From Thiotrichaceae bacterium (GTDB lineage: Bacteria; Pseudomonadota; Gammaproteobacteria; Thiotrichales; Thiotrichaceae): a stretch of 27,687 bases of DNA. Below the pieces are notes generated by a model, which had not been told where the DNA came from, did no database searches, and saw nothing but the letters and a program-made list of their open reading frames with translations. How positions within the stretch are numbered: position 1 is the stretch's first letter; each line of letters opens with the position of its first letter. The DNA lies in assembly GCA_027030285.1 (NCBI GenBank), contig JALVFC010000270.1:1-27687 (forward strand), written 5' to 3'. Shown here in pieces: positions 14,901 through 21,911 of the stretch. A program made the translations under genes and the position numbers.

Positions 14901-15397
14901 TTATGCCTTATCGAATTTTTTTAAAGTTGTAATTATTTGCTCACGAACATCTGCTGGATCGGTCGAAACTGGTGTATCGGGTTCGTCTTGCAATTGAATA
15001 TGAGCAAGATATAGCTGGATATGGGAAACAGGGAAGGATAACACCTCAGTCAATGGAAGGTGCAATCTCAGTGACAAGCCAACTAAAAGATTAAGAAAGT
15101 GATTTTGTTTTAATTTTTTTTAGTGTTATCTATTGAATCATCGGATAACCCGGATTCAAATAACAATGCATCACTTAGTGGCTTCAATGATCTAGCACTA
15201 AGTCGAGCTTTAACATCTTCTGGTGAAGAGAATAACTGTTGATCATTTGTATCTGTTACCATCAAATGTGCTAACTTGTAAATCATCATATCATCCTCAT
15301 CTGAAGATATAATGTCCGTTAGTTCACCAGCCGTTAGTTCACGAAACGAAATATCAACGTCAGTGAATTTACCGTCTTGTTTTATCCTGATTTTCAT
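14901..15397 (-). CDS. GT: G-T fusion tail assembly chaperone made by -1 frameshift
   Basis: The G frame ends in ...GAT AAC ACT AAA AAA AAT TAA, with eight A residues (15121-15114). A one-base backward slip on AAA-AAA bypasses the TAA and enters an open frame: KLKQNHFLNLLVGLSLRLHL ... HIQLYLAHIQLQDE ... REQIITTLKKFDKA, ending at TAA 14901-14903, just before the tape measure ATG. The extension is about 71 residues. Position (before the tape measure) and overlap match the conserved programmed frameshift of siphovirus tail chaperones, where GT binds tape measure and recruits tail tube protein. No separate start for the T part is visible. Confidence 0.82.
15110..15397 (-). CDS. G: Tail assembly chaperone G (unshifted product)
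   Basis: A 95-residue acidic protein (MKIRIKQDGKFTDVDISFRE ... SDEDDMMIYKLAHLMV ... SLKPLSDALLFESG). Size, acidity and position between tail tube and tape measure genes match gpG-type chaperones, which coat the tape measure during tail assembly and are absent from the mature virion. Its ATG overlaps the TGA of the upstream HNH/AP2 gene (ATGA), so its translation depends at least partly on that inserted gene. The A8 slippery run near its end makes the longer GT form. Confidence 0.8.
   Translation of the reverse strand: MKIRIKQDGKFTDVDISFRELTAGELTDIISSDEDDMMIYKLAHLMVTDTNDQQLFSSPEDVKARLSARSLKPLSDALLFESGLSDDSIDNTKKN
15114..15121 (-). other. Slippery A8 run for -1 ribosomal frameshift
   Basis: Minus-strand AAAAAAAA lies 1 base before the in-frame stop (TAA at 15112-15110). 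AAA-AAA tandem codons are efficient -1 slip sites in bacteria. The -1 frame is open for about 210 bases from here. I saw no strong downstream pseudoknot. Confidence 0.75.
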
Positions 15398-16389
15398 CGA
15401 TTATCCTTTAGCTTAAAAATTCTATGTTGATACTTATTTATTAAATCCAAATATAATTTTGTGTAATCACCATTTGAATAATATGTTTCTATTGGAAAAT
15501 TTAAAAGATGTTGCCTTTTTATGGGGTTTTTTAAAATATTATCGATCCCAATTCTAGCAATTGTGGTCACATCACGAAGTTGAGCAGCAGTTTGCTCATC
15601 TTTACTTTGCGCAATATACATCACGTATTTCTTATCACAATGCCCGGATGTGTATTTGTTATGATATGTATTATAAAACACACCAATATAACTAGAGGTG
15701 CAATTTTTTCTTTTATATTCCCCAGGCTTTAGTTTTTCTTTATAAATTCGATTCTTGTATTTCGCCTTTATTTTTTCAAATAAATCAGTATATTTTCCAC
15801 CACTCCAATAATCAGTTAACGGATAATTTATTTTAAAATACTCAGGTGTTTTGATTATTTCTTCAATTTTGTTACGACAAATTATCGTCACATCGTATAT
15901 TCTTGCTCCATATTCTTCATTTGAAACGTTGGCGATGTGTTCTGAATATTCATCATTCCAATGTTTCACTACGTATGTGTTATGAGTTTTGTCATAAAAA
16001 ACACCCAAAAAACAGGATGTTTTATTTACTTTCTTCCGTCTATTCCTATTATTTTCGCTATATGTAACAATTCTTAAATTTTCAATACGATTGTCTTGTC
16101 GATCTCTATTAATATGATCGCATAATTCTTTTGGATAATCAGGCAGTTTTTTGTTGAAGTATAATAATACTAATCGGTGCAATTGGATTCTTTTACGTTT
16201 AATAATTGCGTATATATAACCATCGGCTTTATTCAAAGAGCCAATATAATCACCTGACTTGTGCTGACGATATTGTTTCTTGAACTTGAATCCTTTTCCA
16301 CTTGGATCATACTCGAGATATTCATCTATAAATTCGAGCAATAGATGCTCATCTTCTTTTCTTGCTGCAACTGTTTTACCATTTGCCAT
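15394..16389 (-). CDS. HNH homing-type endonuclease with two AP2-like repeats, inserted in the tail operon
   Basis: 331 residues. An HNH_3-type core lies at about 66-120 (IQLHRLVLLYFNKK; CDHINRDRQDNRIENLRIVT, with Asp91-His92 and the NLR motif). Two homologous AP2-like units follow at about 123-210 and 230-322, each starting TS-(C/S)-(F/Y)-(L/I)-GVFY and each ending with a (Y/D)Y-(W/S)-(S/N)-G-(G/D)-YT-(D/K)-L block. The ATG directly abuts the T-tract of a terminator (16390-16430) and has no Shine-Dalgarno. The stop overlaps the start of tail chaperone G. No capsid, packaging or tail role is expected: this is a selfish gene placed between conserved tail genes. The two repeats could widen the DNA target footprint. 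Confidence 0.8.
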   Translation of the reverse strand: MANGKTVAARKEDEHLLLEFIDEYLEYDPSGKGFKFKKQYRQHKSGDYIGSLNKADGYIYAIIKRKRIQLHRLVLLYFNKKLPDYPKELCDHINRDRQDNRIENLRIVTYSENNRNRRKKVNKTSCFLGVFYDKTHNTYVVKHWNDEYSEHIANVSNEEYGARIYDVTIICRNKIEEIIKTPEYFKINYPLTDYWSGGKYTDLFEKIKAKYKNRIYKEKLKPGEYKRKNCTSSYIGVFYNTYHNKYTSGHCDKKYVMYIAQSKDEQTAAQLRDVTTIARIGIDNILKNPIKRQHLLNFPIETYYSNGDYTKLYLDLINKYQHRIFKLKDNR

Positions 16390-16430
16390 AAAAAAAAATC
16401 CCCAAAGAAATAAAAAACATCTTCGGGGAT
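16390..16430 (-). terminator. Intrinsic terminator after the tail tube gene
   Basis: On the minus strand ATCCCCGAAG (16430-16421) pairs with CTTTGGGGAT (16407-16398), a 10-bp stem with one G-T pair, followed by at least eight T residues (16397-16390). It lies 29 bases after the tail tube gene and ends at the ATG of the HNH/AP2 gene. It would reduce expression of the downstream tail genes relative to the tube protein. Confidence 0.85.
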
Positions 16431-16458
16431 CTGATTTGACAAAATCAACGCTACAAAA

Positions 16459-16875
16459 TTACGCCCAAGTTACAGCACCAGTAATCTCCACAGTGCAGCT
16501 AGCTTCTACTACACCATCGACAGTTGCGCTAATTGGCAGGCTCAGGATATATCCACTGAAACTTGCGGTTGTTGCTGCTTCTCCGCCTTCGCCTGCTGGG
16601 ATATTGATCTTAAATGGGGTTAACGCTTGAGAATTGCGCTGAGCTTTTAGTTTAGTAAAACTCGTATCATTGGCGAACTTGATATCGATTTGGACCTGAC
16701 CTTCATCAGGTAGGCCGACCAACTTCTCCTTCGCAGTCGAGCTTAAATTTGTTGTATCGATAACTGCGGCTGACCCACCTTGTAAACCACTAAAACCAGT
16801 TACATTACCAATAGTCGCAAAACCAGTTCCATCGTCAATCTCAATCGTAATTCCTTGTGCCTTTGTTGCTGACAT
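16459..16875 (-). CDS. Major tail (tube) protein
   Basis: A 138-residue beta-rich, Gly/Ala/Thr-rich protein (MSATKAQGITIEIDDGTGFA ... SGYILSLPISATVDGVVEAS). Size and pattern match short siphovirus tail tube proteins that polymerise into stacked hexamers. It has a strong AGGAG 7 bases before the ATG, as expected for an abundant structural protein, and is followed by an intrinsic terminator. It lies between the tail terminator gene and the chaperones, the conserved place for this protein. Confidence 0.82.
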   Translation of the reverse strand: MSATKAQGITIEIDDGTGFATIGNVTGFSGLQGGSAAVIDTTNLSSTAKEKLVGLPDEGQVQIDIKFANDTSFTKLKAQRNSQALTPFKINIPAGEGGEAATTASFSGYILSLPISATVDGVVEASCTVEITGAVTWA

Positions 16876-16908
16876 ATTTTTTCTCCTAATAAATTCTTAT
16901 AGTTATAT

Positions 16909-17262
16909 TTATGATATCTTGCCAATTCTTTTAACAATCACTTGTTTCAAATATAACTCTAATTTTTCTTCATATTCATCTCTGCTAGAAACTATGTAAT
17001 AATCATCTCGTATTAACAATAATATTTGCTGCAAGATTGCTTCTGTCTCACTATATGTTTTCGCAATGATGTCTAGCTGAAATACCGCATTCGAAACATC
17101 TAATTGCGAATTATCCAAGAAATTATAATAATCACTTGTTATATTGTTATATACGATGACTGGGAATGTTGCTTGTTTATCAAAATGAAGTGGATACACT
17201 CGATCTAATGCATCGGTTGCGCCATTCAATAGAAAATATAAATGTTCACTTTGTGTGCTCAT
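16909..17262 (-). CDS. Tail terminator / completion protein (DUF3168-like)
   Basis: A 117-residue alpha/beta protein. The pattern 'YPLHFDKQATFPVIVYNNIT' followed by 'FQLDIIAKTYSETEAILQQI' is typical of DUF3168 (gp17-like) tail terminators, which cap the tail tube at the head-proximal end and stop elongation. It lies just before the tail tube gene and after the HK97 gp10-like gene, as in HK97. The sequence before its ATG is AAATAAGTACACA, a variant of the A/T motif seen before other genes, without a clear Shine-Dalgarno. Confidence 0.72.
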   Translation of the reverse strand: MSTQSEHLYFLLNGATDALDRVYPLHFDKQATFPVIVYNNITSDYYNFLDNSQLDVSNAVFQLDIIAKTYSETEAILQQILLLIRDDYYIVSSRDEYEEKLELYLKQVIVKRIGKIS

Positions 17263-17269
17263 TGTGTAC

Positions 17270-17680
17270 TTATTTCCACCCCATCTTTTTTAGTTCTTTA
17301 TCGATTTCATCGACGATTGTTTGTTTTACTGTTCGTTCTGCTTCATCTTTCATTAGATCAAATGCAGTTTCCAAGAATAACTTCGGTTTTAAATATTTCG
17401 TCCCCACTTCTTGAAAATACATGTATGGTGCCAACCTTGATCCTTTTGGCGTATCAAATATGATCGTATGCCCTCGCTCGTACGACTTATCGACTTTCTT
17501 AATTTGTACGATTTTAAATTGGCGTAAACCAGCCCTAGTTCGTTTCGGTGCGAGTTCTTTAGCTTTCTTTGCAATCAATGCAGCTCCACGTCGATTTGCT
17601 TTCAACACGATTCGTTTTTGTAATTTACCATCTAGCTTCTTGAAATCCCGGCTTATTGCTCTAACGCTGAATTCTTTCAT
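17270..17680 (-). CDS. HK97 gp10-like head-tail joining protein
   Basis: A 136-residue basic protein. The pattern 'DFKKLDGKLQKRIVLKANRR ... AKELAPKRTRAGLRQFKIVQ ... YMYFQEVGTKYLKPKLFLET' is the HK97_gp10 family signature (helical N-terminus, AP.RTG-like turn, 'GTxxxxPxPFL' motif). It joins the capsid portal complex to the tail. The ATG at 17680 overlaps the TGA of the previous gene (ATGA); the upstream TTG at 17692 would give a longer overlap and is less likely. Confidence 0.8.
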   Translation of the reverse strand: MKEFSVRAISRDFKKLDGKLQKRIVLKANRRGAALIAKKAKELAPKRTRAGLRQFKIVQIKKVDKSYERGHTIIFDTPKGSRLAPYMYFQEVGTKYLKPKLFLETAFDLMKDEAERTVKQTIVDEIDKELKKMGWK

Positions 17681-17991
17681 CGCTCTACCCAAAATATAAT
17701 TTCGTTATATTGTTTTATCCAATGCGATATTTTGAATGTGTCACCACCAATGATCATTTGCATTTCCTGATGGTATAAATTTGCAAGTGAATTTCTATCA
17801 CGAATCTTAACGACATATGCAAGATGTTCACTGGGATGCATTTGTGCATACGTTTCAAACGACTTCGATTTTAATATCTCACCCCATGTCGTTATCAAAT
17901 CAACCCACGTTTTCTGTTCTTGCCCATAACTATCACGTGTTACCTGTTTTTCCCTAATTGTTACTTTCGTTTTTAAGTTCCCAGGATTCAT
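17677..17991 (-). CDS. Head-tail adaptor (SPP1 gp16 / Phage_H_T_join family)
   Basis: A 104-residue beta-barrel-like protein: NPGNLKTKVTIREKQVTRDS, YGQEQKTWVDLITTWGEILK, then 'VVKIRDRNSLANLYHQ' and 'IGGDTFKISHWIKQYNEIIF'. The N-terminal 'G.L..ritI' and 'W..v.t.Wa.i' words are the standard signature of this family, the stopper or adaptor that closes the head and docks the tail. It follows the gp6-like connector and is coupled to the gp10-like gene by ATGA. Confidence 0.8.
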   Translation of the reverse strand: MNPGNLKTKVTIREKQVTRDSYGQEQKTWVDLITTWGEILKSKSFETYAQMHPSEHLAYVVKIRDRNSLANLYHQEMQMIIGGDTFKISHWIKQYNEIIFWVER

Positions 17992-17998
17992 TTGGAGC

Positions 17999-18538
17999 TC
18001 AACCTGCTTTTAAATGTCGATGTGGGTTTAAAATATATTCAATGCCATTTGGCAATTGTGAAGCTGACCCATAAACGACAATATTCCGGTTTTCATAGAG
18101 ATGTGCTGTAAACCAAACAATTGCAATGTTAATATCTTCAGTCGGTGGATAAGCAGTTTTCCCTTTGATCAATATCTTATCACTGTTCGGGAGTTCACCA
18201 TCGATGTTTAGCTCAAAGTGCATGTCATAAAGATATGCTGTAAATGTATTCGTTAGTTCAACTGGGGGATTTACACTATAATCCCATAATGAAGTAACCT
18301 CAGTGATATATCTAATATCGAACTTGTTTTCTCCAGTAATGATCTTGTCTGGGACAAAACTAAATTCTCGTTCAATAATATACTGGTCAATATGTGCTTC
18401 TATTGCATGTGTTGCAGCTTTAATGAGGTCAGTTATCAATTGGTCATCATCAGTAAAATCAACACGGAGATATTCTTTCATTCGATCAAGTGTAACAGGG
18501 GGAGTTCCTATCTCATTCGTGATGTAAAACTGTGACAT
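17999..18538 (-). CDS. Head-tail connector (HK97 gp6-like)
   Basis: A 179-residue protein with the motif 'TLDRMKEYLRVDFTDDDQLI' followed by 'DLIKAATHAIEAHIDQYI', the hallmark of gp6-type connector proteins that form a 12-13-mer ring under the portal. The C-terminal half (IVWFTAHLYENRNIVVYGSA ... EYILNPHRH) also fits, where 'L..HwYENRe....' is typical. It follows the small gene at 18742 and precedes the adaptor. An AGGA lies upstream of the ATG. Confidence 0.82.
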   Translation of the reverse strand: MSQFYITNEIGTPPVTLDRMKEYLRVDFTDDDQLITDLIKAATHAIEAHIDQYIIEREFSFVPDKIITGENKFDIRYITEVTSLWDYSVNPPVELTNTFTAYLYDMHFELNIDGELPNSDKILIKGKTAYPPTEDINIAIVWFTAHLYENRNIVVYGSASQLPNGIEYILNPHRHLKAG

Positions 18539-18742
18539 TTATTTTTCCTGTTGCGTTCTGATAACTTTTGTTTGCTTCTTAGGTCGAGTGGTTTTAGGTT
18601 TATCCTCAACTAACAAATTCAATCGTTTTGCTGCTTCAAAAGCTTCATCTGGTGTATCCCATACATAACCTTTCGGGTAATCAACGATGTTTACTCCATC
18701 AAAGCTAAATTTCCAGTTCTGTTTTAGTTTATAAGTTTTCAT
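18539..18742 (-). CDS. Small hypothetical protein between capsid and connector genes, 67 aa
   Basis: MKTYKLKQNWKFSFDGVNIV ..., with 'YPKGYVWDTPDEAFEAAKRL' and a basic tail (TRPKKQTKVIRTQQEK). I start it at ATG 18742, where ATAAATA lies 5 bases upstream, instead of at the longer frame starting 18826, because that longer start lies across the capsid terminator. Short proteins of this kind next to the capsid gene are common in HK97-like phages but their role is not settled. It may be a head fiber, decoration or connector-assist protein. Confidence 0.7.
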   Translation of the reverse strand: MKTYKLKQNWKFSFDGVNIVDYPKGYVWDTPDEAFEAAKRLNLLVEDKPKTTRPKKQTKVIRTQQEK

Positions 18743-18790
18743 AATTTTATTTATGTTTGATCGATCTTTTGATCGGGCTTCGCCTTTGGA

Positions 18791-18824
18791 TAAAAAAAGA
18801 GAGGTTGAGTTGCCCCAACCTCTC
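18791..18824 (-). terminator. Intrinsic terminator after the major capsid gene
   Basis: On the minus strand GAGAGGTTG (18824-18816) pairs perfectly with CAACCTCTC (18807-18799), with an 8-base loop, followed by seven T residues (18798-18792). It lies 27 bases after the capsid stop. It should lower transcription of the connector and tail genes relative to capsid. Confidence 0.92.
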
Positions 18825-18850
18825 AAGCTCTTTGTTATTGTTATATGTTA

Positions 18851-20011
18851 TTATAACGATTTAAACAGCTTCATTGCATACGTATCGCATATCGCCGAAC
18901 CAACGGTCTTAGTTGTATAAAATGATACGTATGGCTTAGCGGTATACGGATCACGAATAGTTACAGGGCGTGCAACATCGAGGATCGTGTACGTTTGCTT
19001 CATATCACCAAATGCAATTGGGAAAGTTCCAGTTGCAATGTTAGGTAATGCATCAGCAGTTACTACATCGAAACCGTGAAGTTGAAAACCACCCTCGGTG
19101 ATACGTACTACCGGGCTGTTATCAGCATATGCGAGTTTACGGACAGCGGCTAAAGTGCTGCGATTCATATAGAATTTAGCATTGGACAAATAGCCAGTTC
19201 GTAACGATGCAACAATATCAGTCAGGATATCGGCGCTGAGATTACCTTCGATGAATTGAAGTTGTCCCAATACTCGAGTTGTGTCATCCAAGTTAGAAGT
19301 GGTTGCAGCTAATAACCCCTTTGGCTTATTAACACCATCACCGGTCCAAAATGCTTCTTCTTCAGCATTAGCCCAATTCATGCCAATTTCTTCAGCCAAG
19401 AATTGCTCAACATTCCAATCAGCTTCATCAAGTAATGCTTGTGATACCTGGGGAGCTGAATAGATTTCGCCGTAAGTACCAGTAATGCGGATAATATCCG
19501 GATTATCAGTCGCAGGCCGAGCTGCAGTTTCACCAACCCAGGACGATAATGCGAAGTTCCCACGATCAGAGAAGTTCTTAGCCCAGTTCTTGCTAGGTAC
19601 TTGTAATACCATTGCGTTTTGGCGCATTACACTGTTATTGTAAAGATAAGTGCCAATGTCTTTATCTAAGTTCTCACTTACGAGATATCCGCCGTTTGTA
19701 CCGGACGTTGCATCCATCGCTTTTTTGAGAACATCAACTTCCATTCCCTTGCGAAGATACAGGCCAAATGCCTTTGCATACTCATCGGCAGGTTTACCAG
19801 TTTGTTCGCCAACACGAGCTTGTTTCTTGGCAACATCTTCCAACTCACTCGTTAAACGGTCGATCTCAGCCTGAAGTTTCTTCTGCTCCTCAACAAATTC
19901 GCTTTTTGTTTTAGAAGTAGTTTTCTCGAGTTCTTCCTTGAAACTTTTACGTTCCTGTTCCAGCAGCTCATTGAGCTTATCCAATTTTTCATTGATTTCT
20001 TTTGTTTCCAT
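18851..20011 (-). CDS. Major capsid protein (HK97 fold)
   Basis: 386 residues, nearly the length of HK97 gp5. Residues ~1-70 are a charged coiled coil (the scaffolding delta domain, removed by the protease), then a shift near KKQARVGEQTGKPADEYAKA. The remainder has the HK97-fold words 'TSGTNGGYLVSENLDKDIGT', 'YGEIYSAPQVSQALLDEADW', 'EEAFWTGDGVNKPKGLL', and 'FYTTKTVGSAICDTYAMKLF'. AGGAG lies upstream of the ATG and a terminator follows, fitting high expression. The mature shell would be built from the C-terminal ~300 residues. Confidence 0.93.
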   Translation of the reverse strand: METKEINEKLDKLNELLEQERKSFKEELEKTTSKTKSEFVEEQKKLQAEIDRLTSELEDVAKKQARVGEQTGKPADEYAKAFGLYLRKGMEVDVLKKAMDATSGTNGGYLVSENLDKDIGTYLYNNSVMRQNAMVLQVPSKNWAKNFSDRGNFALSSWVGETAARPATDNPDIIRITGTYGEIYSAPQVSQALLDEADWNVEQFLAEEIGMNWANAEEEAFWTGDGVNKPKGLLAATTSNLDDTTRVLGQLQFIEGNLSADILTDIVASLRTGYLSNAKFYMNRSTLAAVRKLAYADNSPVVRITEGGFQLHGFDVVTADALPNIATGTFPIAFGDMKQTYTILDVARPVTIRDPYTAKPYVSFYTTKTVGSAICDTYAMKLFKSL

Positions 20012-20023
20012 TATTATTTTCTC

Positions 20024-20692
20024 CTACACTTTGCTTATTTTTGATAATAATTTATCAATTTTCTCTGAAATATTTTTCAGTTCGATCTCTTCAGCATCTC
20101 GCTGTTTGATCTGTGCAAGTATCACCTTGCTTTGTTTATTTGAAACACTCGCAACATCGCGCAGGAGTTTTTCAAAATACTTGGGCTTGACCGATGTTTG
20201 ATTTGCTATATCGCATTTAATCTTATCGATCAAAGCTAATGAGTTAGCAGGAAGTTGGACAATGGAGATTTCATATAACTCAATGTCTTTTAATAGGTAT
20301 GTTCCATCTCCAAGTGATTCGTAATCATTCAATTTATATCCAATACTTAAACTTCCAACTGATCCTGCTTTTAAAAACTTGACAATATCTTCTACTCGAT
20401 CTACACCACCTATCAGTACTCCAGTTACTTTTAATCCGTAATCATCAGTTTCGAGTTCTTCCCAATGCCCAATAACATTTTCCCAGTTATGGTTGAATAG
20501 CATCGGCAATGGTGATTGCTTTGTTTCCCATTGTTTTAATGTGTTATCGAATGCTTTTTTGTCGATTATGTCCCCATATGAATCTGGCTGATCATGAAAA
20601 GTGCTGGCATACCCAGTTATTCGATAATTGCCATCTTCTGTTACTTCTACATCGACTTTGCTTACATTTAATTTAGATTTTATTTGTTTCAT
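20024..20692 (-). CDS. Prohead protease (HK97 family, peptidase S78)
   Basis: 222 residues. Catalytic His68 (MLFNHNWENVIGHW) and Ser116 in the GSLSIGY motif fit the S78 family, and 'LYEISIVQLPANSLA' follows as expected. The N-terminal 'YRITGYASTFHDQPDSYGDI' is also diagnostic. The enzyme cuts the capsid delta domain and itself during head maturation. The C-terminal ~60 residues are a charged coiled coil, perhaps for capsid targeting. ATAAATA lies 6 bases before the ATG, without a Shine-Dalgarno. The gene lies between portal and capsid, as in HK97. Confidence 0.92.
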   Translation of the reverse strand: MKQIKSKLNVSKVDVEVTEDGNYRITGYASTFHDQPDSYGDIIDKKAFDNTLKQWETKQSPLPMLFNHNWENVIGHWEELETDDYGLKVTGVLIGGVDRVEDIVKFLKAGSVGSLSIGYKLNDYESLGDGTYLLKDIELYEISIVQLPANSLALIDKIKCDIANQTSVKPKYFEKLLRDVASVSNKQSKVILAQIKQRDAEEIELKNISEKIDKLLSKISKV

Positions 20693-20697
20693 CGCTT

Positions 20698-21894
20698 TTA
20701 TTTATTATTTTCGTTGTCAATATCTGCCTGTGGTTCACTGTTTGTTTCTTTTGCTGTCTCAATAAATGCATTGTTCAGCGGATATAAATGAAAATCCCCG
20801 TTTTCAATTGGCTCTAAATTCTCGAGCTCTCTTATTTCATTAACGGATCTGATCCCATTTAATATCTGCTTCTGATATGCCTCAAACTTGCTTGCCGTAT
20901 CAGCTCGCATCAATGTATTCCATTCAAATTCAAGATAGATATCAGGCTCATTAATTAGAAATGTGTTAATTGTGCTTTCAATAGTTCTTACAATTGGCAT
21001 CATCGTGAAACTTTGAAATTCAATTCCCAATGCCTCAATTGAGTTATACGATGTACCTTCGTATGATTGAATAAGATGTGCTGGGAGATTAAAGATTCTT
21101 GCGATTTCAATCACTTGTTTTTGTTTTAATTCTGTTACCTGGCTTTCTCTTAATGAGCTATCAAGCTTCTGGTACTTGTTAATTCCTTCAACTAGTGGTA
21201 TGCCATGACGCGATAATGCTTTTTGAAGTGTTTTTGCAAGATCATTGAAAACGCCTTCTCGTGTTATCACCTGGTCGATCATGAATATTCCAGATGCCCT
21301 TGCTCCTGATTCAAAGAATTGTTTTGAATATTGCTCAAGGCTTAGATATAACTCAATCGGTTGTCTTGCCTGTTTCCACGTGGGTTCTACTGTCAATCCA
21401 TCTGATGATGTTCCTTTGAAACGGAGAATATCATTTGGATCAACTTCAATTCCCCTAAATCGATATGTCACTGAAAAATCATTGTGGACATCGACTGAAA
21501 CTTCATCAGTTGCAAGTGGGATTAACTCAACGACACGTGTTCCAGCTCGAACTACTCGGACAAATGCTTCGTTGTGATGCAATAAATTGAAAACAATAGT
21601 TTTGAAGAAATCTTGCGAAGTTTGAAATGCGTTTGGCTTTGTGATTAATTTAGAAAGAGGATGATTTGGCTCTTTTTGCCTAATCGAATTAGGACGTTTC
21701 TTGTAAATCGAAGCTGATAAAACACCAATGCTCTCAGTTATAATGTTTATCGCTGATCGATACGGGACGCATTTTAATGCTGTTCTCGCATTTACGTTGA
21801 CAGTATTAGTCGATGTTAAATCTGCAACAATATCTAATGTGCTTGCTGATTTAGTCGATAATTTTTGTTTTTTGAATTTGCTGAATAATCCCAT
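20698..21894 (-). CDS. Portal protein (HK97 family)
   Basis: 398 residues. The words 'CVPYRSAINIITESIGVL', 'FFESGARASGIFMIDQVITR', 'ARIFNLPAHLIQSYEGTSYN' and 'EFQSFTMMPIVRTIESTINT' are standard features of Phage_portal (PF04860) proteins. Twelve copies form the ring at one capsid vertex that the terminase docks on and DNA passes through. The acidic C-terminus (ANSEPQ-like) is disordered. The ATG has ATAAATA 7 bases upstream and no Shine-Dalgarno. It begins 17 bases after the terminase stop. Confidence 0.92.
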   Translation of the reverse strand: MGLFSKFKKQKLSTKSASTLDIVADLTSTNTVNVNARTALKCVPYRSAINIITESIGVLSASIYKKRPNSIRQKEPNHPLSKLITKPNAFQTSQDFFKTIVFNLLHHNEAFVRVVRAGTRVVELIPLATDEVSVDVHNDFSVTYRFRGIEVDPNDILRFKGTSSDGLTVEPTWKQARQPIELYLSLEQYSKQFFESGARASGIFMIDQVITREGVFNDLAKTLQKALSRHGIPLVEGINKYQKLDSSLRESQVTELKQKQVIEIARIFNLPAHLIQSYEGTSYNSIEALGIEFQSFTMMPIVRTIESTINTFLINEPDIYLEFEWNTLMRADTASKFEAYQKQILNGIRSVNEIRELENLEPIENGDFHLYPLNNAFIETAKETNSEPQADIDNENNK

Positions 21895-21911
21895 ATATGT
21901 TTATTTATGAT

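Noticed and set aside
18743..18826. Longer N-terminus for the small gene downstream of the capsid
   Set aside because: The longer frame covers the capsid terminator and encodes an unlikely basic stretch; ATG 18742 has the ATAAATA start signal.
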